DNA from: Adiantum capillus-veneris
Taxonomy: Eukaryota; Streptophyta; Polypodiopsida; Polypodiales; Pteridaceae
Length of the DNA stretch: 60,000 bases
Assembly (NCBI GenBank): GCA_014529385.2
Contig: CM043943.1
Location: 103,762,355 to 103,822,354, forward strand
Direction: 5' to 3'
Part shown: positions 1 through 11,389 of the stretch, in pieces
Layout: the number at the start of each line of letters is the position of its first letter
Numbering within the stretch: the first letter of the stretch is position 1
Translations under genes and position numbers: made by a program
Notes under the pieces: generated by a model
Database searches by the model: none
What the model was told of the DNA's origin: nothing
Seen by the model: only the letters and a program-made list of their open reading frames with translations

Positions 1-539
1 ATGTCTATGATCTACTGCCCCTCGACCTCGGACCTTGACGGATGTGACATTGCTTTTTCCTTCAATACGAAACTAGGACAAGGCTAGAGGATCTTAAAAT
101 AAGGCATGTGTGGTCTACTAGTGCTAGGGTGGAGAGAGCAAAAGAGGTATTGACATTGATAAGTACATTATTGAGCAAGAGATAATCACAAAAGATGAAC
201 TACAAAGTTTCTCGTTATGCTAGCATTAGGAATCAAGAGTGTAGTACAAAGAATGTGGACCCAAAGTACCTCCTCACTTACCTCCTAGGAATGTGGACTT
301 GTCCCTCTTTGTAGGGGATTCCTTTGACCCCTTCTCCATCTCATCAATCCTCACATATACCTAAGCATAAAGCACATCACTCTCACTGACTAGACAGCCA
401 CATATGTTTCAAGTAGATTAGTTAGGATATGCACCAACAAGCATAAAACATTGCACAAAGCCCACAAATCCCAACATGTGGTATCTTTTATCCAATTCTT
501 TCCCATGATTCTTTTAGGGTACATGGTGCTTTAACATAG
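1..539. other. No recognisable gene
   Basis: AT-rich sequence with only short open frames. I see no motif, RNA gene or terminal repeat that I can support. Confidence 0.5.
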
Positions 540-1320
540 ATACTTGCACCTCTAATGTGAGAAACTATGGAGAATGTTGTCTCTAGCATGCCTGCATGGT
601 CACGAAGCATTAGAAGGAAACTATTATGAGCTTGAGAATCTTAGGTTGACAAAAAAGAATCCAAATCTTGTAGGTCATCATATATGGTTAGCCCCTTTAT
701 CCTTGAAGGCTGAGGATAGAGAATCAATGCCCATAGATGTCTTTGAGACCAATAGAGGTAGATTTTCTGCTTTGCTTAGCATGCATTCCAAATGTGGTTG
801 ATATGTGATCTCTTGGGATACATTGAATGTATGCTAGAGCAAATGGGGACAAACCTTGTTGGAAATACTTGGCTCACATTGTATGCCAAGTATGGTTGGA
901 TGTGATCTCATGGGATTGTGTTCCTTGCCTATTATACTAATTGGGGCAAGACAAGATGCTTTTGGTTATTTTCAGTGAAAGCTAAACAAAGACTTCTCTT
1001 GAGTTGTGCAATTGAAGGCATGTGGCATACTATAATTTGTTGACATGCAGGACAAAGCAAGTTGTTGTTTAAATGCATAACAAGTCCTTGACAAACTTCT
1101 ATTCAAGAATATAATCAATTTGAATGTATTGCTTGCAAGATATGCCTAGTTAAGGAAATGGAAGACGCTTGCACTATTTTTTGTGGAAGAAAAGCAAAGA
1201 CTTGTCTCCAACTACGGTTGAAGGCATGTAGAATAATGCAAGTCTTAATTAAACACATAACAAGTCCTTAACACTAGTTTGGTACCAAAACAGGACACTT
1301 AAATGTCCTTTTTTTACAAA
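540..1320 (+). pseudogene. Decayed PPR-like protein fragments
   Basis: Short stretches in shifting plus-strand frames resemble plant pentatricopeptide-repeat proteins. Seen: a LLSMHSKCG end near 775-799, DVISWD near 899-916 after a MYAKYG-like stretch, KACGIL with an internal stop near 1015, and KACRIMQV near 1222. These recall the MYAKCG, DVVSWN and LKACG motifs of PLS-type PPR proteins, which act in organelle RNA editing and processing. Stops and frameshifts separate every piece, so no protein is possible. The repeated KACG-like blocks suggest two or more successive repeats. The family call is a motif-level inference. Confidence 0.45.
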
Positions 1321-2279
1321 TTTAAATTAAATGCTACTTGTATTAGACTATGTATTTAAGAAAACCCTCTTGATATGCTTAAATATGTTAGCTAAAGGGT
1401 CTTTTAAAAATATAGCCTTGCATTTTAGAATCTACCATGATCAAGAACTATACTCATCAAGTTGACCCTCGTAAGACTGTGATTGATGCTTTGAAGAAAT
1501 CGACTTCATAAGCTCCAACAAAAATCAAGCGACCTTGTAGAAAAATTTACATCACTTTCTACAATTGTGTTGTAGATAATTGAAAGTTTCATGTGCAAAA
1601 AAAATCACTTTAGAGTATATAAAATAAATGGAAATTTCTAGGTGTTTCATATGGCCATTTCAAGCATATCTTTGTATACAAACAAAAATATGTTTGATGT
1701 ATTTGTGAGTATTAGAAAGTGATACATTGCTTACCCTTTCCATTGAGGACTCAAGGTGGCAAGTAGAACGGCTTTGGTATACGACAGTTATTGGATCATT
1801 TCAAATCTTCAAAACGGCGTAAGAGAAAACTTTGATATTTTCATTCTTGATATATAAACATTCAAAACCTCAAATAATTTCAAACTTTCCACGTAGAACA
1901 ATTAAATGTATCAAAGTACGTGAGTGGTACATACACAATTGGGACTCCTTAAACTTTGGTTTCAATGTTATTTTGGAGAACTCAATATTTTTAAGAGTTT
2001 TTGCACAATAAAAATTCAAGATAGAGTTCAAGCAACGAGATTTAACTGAGTTAGGAGCCGAAAAAATACGTAGTTTCTTGGTTTCAACATATAAAGTCAT
2101 TTGTAGCTATCAAACTGCACCTAGAATAGCCCCAATTCCATGAGGGGACCTTTGGAAGACCAAAATTATGCTCTTATTCAACACATGCTCTTGTATGTTA
2201 CCATGTATATGTGGTAGTGATGTGTGTGAACACACTTAGGACCATTGGGGCATATTTTTCCTCACTAGGAGGTTTTTTT
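1321..2279. other. AT-rich spacer, nothing recognised
   Basis: Only small open frames without motifs. The upstream part of the copia 5' LTR probably lies in the last few hundred bases, but its outer edge cannot be fixed because the partner LTR is truncated. Confidence 0.4.
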
Positions 2280-2281
2280 CC

Positions 2282-2420
2282 CCGTGCATTGTATATACGC
2301 CCATCACTCTAAGGCTGTCTATCTTTCATTGCATGCTAAGTAATACACTCTCTGTTGCGTGCCTTGAGCTTCCTTTGTCTTCTCCAAGTTGTGTGTTTTT
2401 CTACAACCCTAGTTCCAACA
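2282..2420 (+). repeat. Copia 5' LTR, 3' portion
   Basis: This matches 4775-4917 with small differences and ends in CCAACA two bases before the PBS. The LTR must extend upstream, but its start is not identifiable from this window. Confidence 0.75.
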
Positions 2421-2422
2421 AT

Positions 2423-2434
2423 TGGTATCAGAGA
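2423..2434 (+). other. Primer binding site, initiator tRNA-Met
   Basis: TGGTATCAGAGA lies 2 bp after the LTR end. It matches 11 of 12 bases of the usual plant initiator-Met PBS TGGTATCAGAGC. Confidence 0.85.
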
Positions 2435-2775
2435 AGGTTGCGTCCTCCGGGCTTAGTCGCCAGTAGCTCCAGCACACGCCTGCTCACTTTCTTCGATTTC
2501 TCTGAGCTTTGGCGAGCGTCAACAGGTCGACAAATACCGGGTGAGCTCTTAGAGCTCGGTCTGCTCAGATTTTTGATTCGGCTCATTTATGTCTCCATTT
2601 CCACTACAAGTAGTGATACGCAGGCAATTATGCCATTTTATGTAGTTTTTGTTAGTGCCATTTTTTGCATAACATGTCCCTTAAATTCTTCTATGATTTG
2701 TGCTATATAGCACGTGTTGTTCCCGCTTTATTTATCCTCTTTTCGAGCAGTTTTCACATCAGGGCAGCATTTGCC

Positions 2776-3771
2776 ATGGCTGACAACAACACAGATGTGT
2801 TCTAGATGTTTATTGTTTGAGGATAGATTGGATGGGGGCAATTACCCTATGTGGGCTTATATGATGCAACATGTTCTTGTGTCAAAGGGCATCTAGGATA
2901 TTGTGCAGGGCATTGATGTACGTCTTGTTCTGAGGATGTAGGCAATGTTGAGGATGTTGTAAGTTTTGGTGGCAGGATTGCTACTGCCAGAGCTGTTTTG
3001 CCTACAGTTGAGCAATCTCGTTGGGATATAAAAGATGCACAGGTTCATGCGTTGATTGCATTGTTTGTGAAGCACACTATTACTCCTCACATTCATTCAA
3101 CAAAATTTGGAAAATAGGCTTGGGATATTCTAGCTGGTCTTTATGCAAGTTGCAGTGAAACAAAAATTGCATTGCTACATAAAGAGCTGGAGTGGAAGAT
3201 TATGCATGAGAGAAAGATGATATGGACACTTTCCTTGCTAGTGTTAAGGATATCATTGAGCAACTTATTTTTGTAAGTGAAGAAATTTCGAACGGTTCCC
3301 TTATGTAGACTGTTTTTAATGCTTTGCCAGATTCTTACGAGACTTTTGCTAGAGCTTGGAGACTTATGACCCAAGAAAATCCAGAAGTTGTCAAGTTTGA
3401 TGCATTATGCACATTGTTGTTGCAAGAGTCACTTTCCAGAAAAAATAGGACTAGATAGCATGTAGTTGAACATGCCTTTATTGCTGCTCAAAGAAAAGGT
3501 GGTAGTAGCCACTTCTCATGGTTCTTTTACGAGTGGTAAATCATATGTTCCTAATGCTTCTGCTGACAGCAATTTGTCTGGAAATTCTGGTGAAAAGGGC
3601 GAAAAAAAGATGTGTTGCCATTATTGTAAAGCGAATGATCACTTAATCAAGCATTGTTCTAAGTTGAAGGCCAAAGAGCCTAAGAAGAAAGAGGTTGGTT
3701 CCACCACAAATGTTGGTTTCACTACAAATGCAGCTATTGTTGGGTCTTTTGTTTGTGAAAGGAGACTGTGA
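2776..3771 (+). pseudogene. Copia gag remnant
   Basis: Begins at an ATG (MADNNTDVF) and is stopped after 9 codons. The next segment reads LDGGNYPMWAYMMQHVLVSK, the typical start of the copia gag domain. About 3470-3771 is open and carries a clean zinc knuckle, CHYCKANDHLIKHC (CX2CX4HX4C), followed by a basic KAKEPKKK stretch. In an active element this protein would form the cytoplasmic particle. Several stops and frameshifts lie between the two ends, so it is non-functional. Confidence 0.85.
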
Positions 3772-3819
3772 TGTTGATGCTAATGTAGAATGGGCTTTTA
3801 GTTCAAAGTGCACTTATGA

Positions 3820-4643
3820 TCCTTCTGTCCATGATGCATGTTTGTCAATTGTTGCAGATGCTACATTGGTGCTACAAAGTACATTACCTCTCATCCTCAC
3901 TTGTTTATCTCTCTCTCGAGGATCTCCCTCATGGGAATTCAGTCACTTGTGCCAACAATGCCTCTTATCCGGTCAAGGGAGTTGGAAAGATTGTGCTTAC
4001 TGTTGCAAATGGAAATTCTTTCACACTTGTTGATGCGTTGTATGTACCTGGAATCAAGAAGAATCTTTTGTTTGTATCTTCACTTGCTAGACTTGGTCTT
4101 GTAGTCAAATTTATGGATGACAATACATGATCTCAGTTTTGGTGATGAAATTGTTGCATCTGGCATTTTATGTTGTGGGTTGTATAAGCTCACTTTGTAT
4201 GACAATTATGGGTAAGATTTTGCAAATGTTGTTGTGGATTCAAAGGCTGTTATAGATGCAAAACTTTGGCATGCACGTTTTGGACATCTAAATTTTGCCA
4301 GTTTGCTGCGGTTATAGAAATCTGATACGATTGCTTCTTTGCCGCCTCTTGAAGCACTTGTCAAACATGTTTGTGAAGGCTGTATTTTGGGTAAGATGAA
4401 ACATTTAAAGTTTCCAAAGGATGGTTCATTTGGGGCCACATGCAAGTTGCAGCTTGTGCATAGTAATGTTTGTGGGCCCATGCAAACTCCGTCCTTAGGC
4501 AATTACCTTTACTTCGTGACTTTCATTGATGATTCATGTATCCACTTAAGGCAAAGTCCGAAGTGTTTTTATGCTTCAAGAAATTTCTGGCTATGGCTAA
4601 AAATGTCTCGAAATGTACTATGGACACCCTCTGTTTTGATCGA

Positions 4644-4693
<50 letters not shown>

Positions 4694-4775
4694 TATATGT
4701 CTCATGAATTGAATGCATTTTTGGCTAGACGTGGGATAAAACACTAATTTACAGTTCCATATAAACCTCAAAAAC
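3820..4775 (+). pseudogene. Copia protease / integrase remnant
   Basis: In successive frames: a decayed protease motif (GATKYITSHPHLF near 3870, the Asp of DSGA not retained), then NSFTLVDALYVPGIKKNLL near 4012-4068. The GAG-pre-integrase signature LWHARFGHLN lies near 4264 and CEGCILGKM near 4372, then the integrase start LVHSNVCGP and FIDDS near 4525. The frame is disrupted after 4540 and by the G46 tract, resumes as SHELNAFLARRGIKH, and ends at the LTR junction near 4775. The DDE core is incomplete. Confidence 0.85.
4647..4692 (+). repeat. Poly-G tract, 46 bases
   Basis: An uninterrupted run of 46 G inside the copia integrase remnant. It replaces or extends a GGG that would fall after the FDRGG-like residues of the domain. 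Confidence 0.9.
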
Positions 4776-4917
4776 GTGCATTGTATATATGCCCATCACT
4801 CTAGGGCTACTATCTTTCCATTGCACACTAAATAATACACTCTTTGTTGTTGTGTGCCTTGAGCTTCCTTCCTCTTCTCCAAGCTGTGTGTGTTTTCCTA
4901 CAACCCTAGGTCCAACA
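4775..4917 (+). repeat. Copia 3' LTR, truncated
   Basis: Homologous to 2282-2420. Its left edge is a deletion junction with the integrase; its right edge is TCCAACA. Confidence 0.75.
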
Positions 4918-5289
4918 AAGTATCAAATTATGTCTATAATTTGTGTGTGACTTGGAAACTAGTCTTGGAAGGGAGTTCCATTGTTTTGTAACACTAAGTA
5001 TTAACAATAGGCTTTTATAAACATAGAAAAGACCATATCTACAAAAACATATAAGAATTTTATGATTTTTTTGGCAAAACAGCTTGAAATTTTACTCAAA
5101 TCTATACCTTAGAACTTACCATAATTCTCTCCATAGGGATTGTATTTTGACATGAAAACAAATCCAGTGTTTTCTTTCCCTCATAACCAACCTATTGTAG
5201 AAGCAATGTGTAAAAAACTTCTTTCTAGATTGACAAATAAATTGCCAAAACTTGGTAGGAAAATATGACACTTTAGTGTCTCAGGACAC

Positions 5290-5460
5290 TTGTGTCCAAC
5301 TACAAGACTAGTGTTAGCAAGTTTTTCTACAACGTGATTGCTTGGAATGCATTGTGCGCACAATATGTCCAATTGGGGCACTCTCGGATACACAATGAGG
5401 AAGCAAAGGTAAGGCTTCTCTCCATTTATGCATGTGGCATAATGCAAGTTGTTTTTTTAA
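5290..5460 (+). pseudogene. PPR-like fragment
   Basis: An open stretch contains NVIAWNALCAQYVQLGHS, close to the DVVSWNALIAGYAQLG core of a PPR repeat, followed by YACGIMQVV, which resembles the KACG block seen near 1222. Only about one and a half repeats remain. It could be part of the same ancient gene as 540-1320, separated by the copia insertion and decay. Confidence 0.5.
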
Positions 5461-5518
5461 TACAAGGAAATTTCATGACGACCTTCTTTTCAAGAATGCA
5501 AATTTTCAAGGCTAGTGT

Positions 5519-5606
5519 AGTTAGTGGGACATAGTCCTAAGCCAAGGGATGCGACATGGTCCTAGGCCAAGGGATAAGTGCTAAAGCTTAGGGGTCTAGT
5601 GGTTTA
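5519..5606 (+). repeat. Dispersed repeat, partner of 8029-8090
   Basis: Shares GTCCTAAGCCAAGGG, then AAGTGCTAA and a CTT-GGG-TCT stretch with 8029-8090. A PBS-like TGGTACTAGAGC follows at about 5643. The pair could be the remains of LTRs of a very old element between them, but no pol motif was found inside. Confidence 0.4.
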
Positions 5607-5793
5607 GAGGAGAGTAGCATGCCACTTCCCTTGGTCTCTCAGTGGTACTAGAGCAATTTAAGATCTCATTTGGGTGTGGGAAAGTCATTGATGCCATAAT
5701 ATTTCCAACAATTTTTTTGTGGAGCTAGCCTCTAAGCAAGGGAGAAAGTCGAACCTCCTCGGGTTGGTGCGAGAGTGGCAGGTAAGCCCAAAA

Positions 5794-5939
5794 TATGGGT
5801 GCCGCCTAGCTTGGCTATGGCATCAATGGCAGCAATTAGTGTGTATAAGTGTGCTTGTGGTGTTGGTCAGTAGCAAGTACACTTCTACATAACGATTGAT
5901 GCCATTGATGCCATAGCCAAGTCAAGCGGCACCCATACG
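5794..5939. repeat. Inverted repeat, about 40-bp arms
   Basis: The left arm 5794-5833 and right arm 5899-5939 are near reverse complements (shared core CTTGGCTATGGCATCAATGG), separated by about 65 bp. They would form a cruciform or hairpin. No flanking duplication was confirmed. Confidence 0.7.
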
Positions 5940-7424
5940 TACTAGGGGAGTTCGAGGGGAGTTCTCACACAGGTGAAAAACCCTTGAATATTCTAAATCC
6001 TTTAGCAAGCAAGGTTTGATACTTTTGAGGGTTGAGAATTTTAGCAAGTTATAGGCTTCTGATCTCATTCTTTGAGTTTCTTTTTTTTTTGTATAGTGAG
6101 AAAGCACATAATTTGTGGCATTACTATAAAAGCTGGTTGTGCTGGCTACTAAGGGAGTTGCAAAGAGGCAACTCTTCTTAATTGCAAAGAGGTTTCATAT
6201 TCTTCTTCTTTTCATGTCTTCTTTGTCTCTTCTGTTAAGGACGATGCCAAGGATGGAGCTTCTATAGCTACTATAGGGCTATTTTTTCTGATGATCGTCC
6301 TTCTATAGGGCTATTTTCTCTAATTATCGTTGATCATTGATGAGATATGAAGTTGACACCAAAGTGCATCTACAATGAGCCTTGAAGCTATACGAATTAA
6401 TTTGTTTCCACAATGAAGACATGCAATGTTTGCAAATTATTAATATAAATTTCTAGATGCAAGCAGAGGTGGTTAGCTTCTCAATAGTTTTGAGAAATCC
6501 TACATGACATTGCCTTCGCAATTGATGCCTTTTGAGATTAAGCTTCACACTCAAGCACATGATCATGTACATGTTGATGTTTTTGGGATGGTGATGGGTG
6601 CTATATTGAAGGCAAGACAGATAATTTATTAGCATTGGCCATCATTTTGACCATCCTTGCCATTACTTTTACCATCGGATCTAGTATGGACAAGCTATGT
6701 TTTCAAATATGTTACTTTTTGCAAGAAGTGACGGTTTATGGCTAAGCTGGCCACATGATGGTCTTATGCAAGTGGCAGACATGCCTACATGTCACGATAG
6801 TGTTAGGCAAGATCCATTTCAAAACATCCTATAAGAGGGTGCATAAAAATCTAAATACTTGCATGGTGAGCTGGTAGTATGGTGTTGCTTCAACATCAAA
6901 GTGCTTCTTTTATGATTTCTCGGCAAAGTATTTCTACTAAGGGATATCTTGCATTATATTTTTTCATTGAAGATCAAAGACATTTAAGTGCCAAATTATG
7001 CACTTTTGACAATAAGAGATGCCAAATTTGTGTAAGGTTGTTGGAAGGAGAGCAGATGTTTGTTAAAGTGTTTATTGTGTGTATCATATTTGGTGGCATG
7101 GAACACCAAATGTGTTTCAGTCGAAGTATAACTTTTTCAAAATTTTCTAGTAGTTTTACGTGTATACAACTAAGAATTAGTACGACAAATGCTTCTAGTT
7201 TCATGTTTTTTCTCATCCCTAGTTCTCTTGCATCTTTTTTCAATGTCTCTACGAGATGATATGGTATTTCATGAGTGTAATTCCTTGGGCAATGTGCAAA
7301 CAAAGATCCACTCACTATATCAAGACACTACAAGTGTGTAGTAAGTACAAGGATGCAAGTTCAAATGTTGTGCAAGATGACTGAGCATAGTGTAACATCC
7401 ACCCGATTGTGGAGCTAGCAATTT
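5940..7424. other. No recognisable gene
   Basis: The longest open frames (about 113-126 codons, overlapping on opposite strands near 6880-7315) show no family motif and look like chance frames in AT-rich DNA. Confidence 0.45.
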
Positions 7425-7556
7425 TTCGGATCCTATCCCCTTCAACTCAAAAGAGGCACTCCACACCAGCCTCTACTTTTTTTAAATTCGCAAGTTTTGA
7501 GATTCGATCCCATCCAACTCAGAAGAGGCACTACACACCGGACTCTATTTCTTTTC
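7425..7556 (+). repeat. Imperfect tandem duplication, about 70 bp
   Basis: Two copies of a segment containing CAACTCARAAGAGGCACT and an ACACC-CTCTA block lie side by side (about 7425-7485 and 7497-7556). Confidence 0.65.
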
Positions 7557-7690
7557 AGGAGAACATCAATTTTGGGATTTGTTGTGCATGTGGAGAGTAA
7601 ATATAGTCGTGGACTTAAACACAAGGCGCCAAAATTTTATCTAGCACATATGCAAGTTGAACTGATGATCCTTTGCTTGACTTATCTCCA

Positions 7691-7738
7691 CTAGTATTTA
7701 AGCAACCCATGTTTCTAGTATTTAAGCAACCCATGTTT
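7691..7738 (+). repeat. Perfect 24-bp tandem duplication
   Basis: Two identical 24-bp units beginning CTAGTATTTAAGC, at 7691-7714 and 7715-7738. Confidence 0.95.
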
Positions 7739-7749
7739 CTAGAGAAATT

Positions 7750-9047
7750 GCTTCAAAAGTAGAAACCATAAATTTTTGTGCAGTTCAAGCATCTTGATTG
7801 AGGTAGGCCCTTCTATTAGTATGAGATCCAATCATGAATCCCTTTTGGCCAAAGGGATAGTTTTTAGTTGATAGTCTTATTGCAATCAAACACGATCATA
7901 CTATTCAACCTTTGTTATCTATCTAGACATTGGCTTATTAAGTAAGACATAGGAGTTTTTAAGAAAAGATTTCGCACTAGTGTTTTTGAGGAAGAAAACT
8001 CTCTTTCAAGGGGGTGAGGTAACGTTAGGCCTAGGGTAGCTAGTGGAATAGGGTCCTAAGCCAAGGGGTAAGTGCTAAGCTTCGGGATCTTTTAAAGATA
8101 GTAGTCCAAAAGCCCTATAAGAGGAGGCACACGAGATGGTCTGTCACGAACGCTTGGAATGGGATTGCTTGTGGTTAGAGTAGTGATGCTGCCTTGCTTT
8201 TCCCACTTTTGTTGTGAAACACTTTGTCCCTCTTTGAATAGTTACTAACTTGCATTGGCCACAAAATTCTCCACGTGATTTTCCTCATGCCCTTTAAGTA
8301 TACCCGCTTCACTTGTCACATCTTGATTAGTGCGTTTTTCAAAAGAGGCATGTTGAGAAATTAGAAGAACATTGTGGTGTACCCTAGTCTACTTTTTTTT
8401 TCATGAGACTACAAATTTCGCCACAAAGCACGAAGTGCATCTAGCCTTCTAACTTGTTTAAACTTCACTATCCTCCTTCAGCTCTATGACAAGGGCTCCA
8501 TCATTGTTGATGCAACTCTTTTCTCAATCATTTGGAAGACAATTTTGGAGGTGATGACCTAGGTGGGGGTTTGGGCTATGTCACATGCTCTTTCATGAAC
8601 CATGAGTTTGCTTGGTTCAAGGCTTCCAGATGCATTTTATTCTCATTGGGCTCTTTATCAAGATAGGAGTGACTAAACAGACTTTATTTCCACTTCAAGG
8701 ACGATAAAGTTCATGCTCAACCATTAGTCACATGCAATGCTTGCACACAATGGGACACTTCAGTGCTTCATCCTTAGTAGGCATTTGGCTATTCTTGAGT
8801 AAGAGGAGTTTGAATTATCTTCAATGTACAAGTGCAAACCCTCATTAAATGAAACTATGCGCCTCATTTGATACCAATCTACAAGTTTATGTTCCAAAAC
8901 ATTTGGTCTACTTTGGGTCTTTCAGCACTAACTATGTTACTTGGAGAGTGAAACTGGAGCCTAGGTGGAGACCTGCTTAGGAAACTTTGCCACCGATTGA
9001 CCCCTTCTTGAATTAGCTCAACTAGTAGATTCTCTCTAGAATCCGTG

Positions 9048-9081
<34 letters not shown>

Positions 9082-9934
9082 GTCAACACTATCTTGAATG
9101 ATAAGGATGTTGTCAATGTCCAATAGTTTTTCTCAACGTACACCTTTAGTTCAATGGGCTTGCTTTACTCCGAAATCATCCTACCATGGCTTAATTGGCA
9201 GAGTCCAATTCCCTATTTTATAATTATTTACCATAAAGCGCCATGCAAGGTAGCATTGGTTTTGGCCTAGCTTGAGGTTCCTCTTTTGAGATGAAAGTGG
9301 GATAGTAGTGTTCTTACCATATATCGAGGCGAATGGACACAACAAACTACTAACAAATCCAAAAATCATTCACAAAACCAACCTTATATAGTAAGTGGAT
9401 CACTAAAAGTAATCTATGTGATTTCACAAATAAATACTTGGAAAGTTTAGTAATGAACACTAGCAACTATTTTGAATCAAAGGACATTCCCATTTTTTCA
9501 CAACCTTTATCAACACAAGTGAGATGTGAAGACAATTATACCACTTGCAAGTTAGGCCACAATGACACAAAGTACATTCGTTATAATCAAAGAGCAACAT
9601 TTAACTTCATCATTCAATCTATTACTCAAATCTGTGCCTTCTTCGGGAGGAAGCCCAATATTTTTTGCTTGTTGCAAGCACTTTCCTTTACCTTTGGGAG
9701 GGAGTTTCAATGAATTGAACATGAATGAGGTGCAAAAAAGTTGTATAGCAGCAAGCCCTTGATTTTTAGTAGAGAAAACCTGTCCAAGTATGAGAGCATA
9801 ACGATTTGACAGATAGTGAATTGAAAATAGAACGCACGCACATTTGCCCGAATGGAAGATCCTGGTAAAAGTTTCTCCTGCATCAAGAGACCCTCACATT
9901 AAGAATCACAAATTGCAAGATGACGCTAAAAGCA
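7750..9934. other. Spacer with a poly-C tract, no gene recognised
   Basis: Contains the second copy of the dispersed repeat (8029-8090) and a C31 run at 9049-9079. No coding or RNA feature can be supported. Short frames at 9181-9369 and 9438-9762 have no motif. Confidence 0.5.
9049..9079 (+). repeat. Poly-C tract, 31 bases
   Basis: An uninterrupted run of 31 C. Confidence 0.9.
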
Positions 9935-10373
9935 GGGGAGATTTAGCAAAATACCCCTGAAATTTGTCAGGATTCCCAAAATACTCCACATATATGTATC
10001 AAAAAAATCCCAAAATGCCCTTCCATTTTTTCCCCAAAATACCCCTTGTTAATCTTGCAAGAATCTCCAGAGGCTCTTTTTTTTGCAACTTTTCATAGAA
10101 AGATTTGACTGCTTTCTTTTCAGTGGAAGATGATAGAACTGGGATTTTAGATGGTATTGTGGGCTCTTGAGATGAAATGGTTCATTATTTGTACACACAG
10201 ATGCCTTTATTTCTAAGCTCATTAGCGAATTTTTTTTATAAAAACACTTACATGGAGATTTCTGTTGTCAAAAAGAATAAACGATGCAAAAATTAGAGCA
10301 ATTGATCCAAATTTGGTACAAGATGGGTATTTTGGGAATTTCCATAAATTTAAGGGATTTTATTAATTTTCCC
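9935..10373. mobile_element. MITE-like element with about 50-bp terminal inverted repeats
   Basis: The left end (GGGGAG...CAAAATACCCC...ATTCCCAAAATACTCC, 9935-9985) is roughly 75 percent identical to the reverse complement of the right end (10323-10373). Near-identical 7-bp flanks AAAAGCA (9928-9934) and AACAGCA (10374-10380) look like a decayed target duplication. It carries no coding capacity. The internal sequence repeats the AAAATACCCC theme. A hAT- or Mutator-derived MITE is possible; the superfamily is not decided by this sequence. Confidence 0.65.
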
Positions 10374-10407
10374 AACAGCATTTTCTGAGCAACATCAGTA
10401 TATATAC

Positions 10408-10580
10408 CTGTCACAAGAGGCTCCTTCGTATCCTTCAGGCATTGCTCCTTTGAAGACCTTTATGAAGTGCACGAGGCTACCTTCCTGCGGGACTGCTTAT
10501 GGATGGTGAAACTGAAGGATGCTCAGCAACAATTCATCATACCCAATGCTTTCTCTTCCAGACACGCATGTTTGTAGGTG
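10408..10580 (-). pseudogene. Unidentified exon-like stretch
   Basis: The minus strand reads ESIGYDELLLSILQFHHP, a TAA, then QEGSLVHFIKVFKGAMPEG and YEGASCDR before a GTATAT donor-like site at 10407. The composition looks protein-like, not random. An exon might instead begin after the CCCGCAG acceptor-like site, avoiding the TAA. I do not recognise the protein. It abuts the MITE-like element, which may have cut the gene. Confidence 0.3.
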
Positions 10581-11389
10581 AGCAAGTAGCCTCTCTCCCT
10601 ATTGAAATACATCCTCAGCATTATTCATCTTAAATTATCAGTTTCTTATCTAAATATTCAACATCTTAAATGTTCACCTTTGTTTCTAAGACGGGCAAGA
10701 TAGGTGGTGCAATGAACTCAAAAGCATAAGAGGAAGACACATTTACTCGTCAAAAAGGGAGTGCCTAACCACACACCTCTTTCAATTTTGGAGGCTAACA
10801 AAGAAGGATCAACCGCACCCCCACGTCATTTTATCAAAAAATTGATATGGCATGAGAGAAGCACCTTCCCGGTAGGTCACCCATCCCACTACTGTTCCTG
10901 CACATGAGGTTGCCACAAATTGGTTCTAGCCATCTAGACCCCAAAAACTTCGTTAGGCACCACTTATTACAGGTCACAAGTTGCGCTTGCCCCAACAAAA
11001 AGTTCGTCAAAGTATATGCCCTGTATGACCAACCAACATATTACAAGGCTCATCCTAAAACTTTGCTAGCCCTTTATCAAACACATCTTGAGAACCATGA
11101 TCCAGAAGTCCCTAAGAATAGAAAGCAAAAATTTCATCTATTTAACAGCTGCATTTGGCACTTGTATACAATCCCTTAAGACTCCAAGGAGTTGCTAATC
11201 ACGCATTGTAGGCTCTTCAATACGACTCAGCATCTCTATCCATTGACAACCCACAGAGACTCCCTAGTGAAGCAAAGATACATTTATATTTTACTCGTAA
11301 GGACCAAAAACATCAGTATAGTAACCAAAATGCAAAAAACCCTTACTGCAATTTCACCCTGGAAGGTCAACGAGTTGAGGACTGATGAA

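Larger units (their letters stand above)
2280..4917 (+). mobile_element. Ty1/copia retrotransposon, decayed and internally deleted
   Basis: Two related LTR segments (about 2282-2420 and 4775-4917) flank a PBS, gag, protease-like, GAG-pre-integrase and integrase remnants in copia order. Reverse transcriptase and RNase H are absent. The integrase frame runs directly into the middle of the 3' LTR at about 4775, so one deletion removed the rest of pol and the LTR start. A G46 run interrupts the integrase. Both LTRs end in TCCAACA. No target duplication could be identified. Confidence 0.85.

Noticed and set aside
2333-2710. 125-codon frame at the copia LTR/PBS
   Set aside because: It runs across the LTR end, the PBS and the leader, which are non-coding in copia elements.
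6879-7315. Overlapping open frames of 126 (plus) and 113 (minus) codons
   Set aside because: No motif, no homologous partner in the window, no splice or start context. Likely chance.
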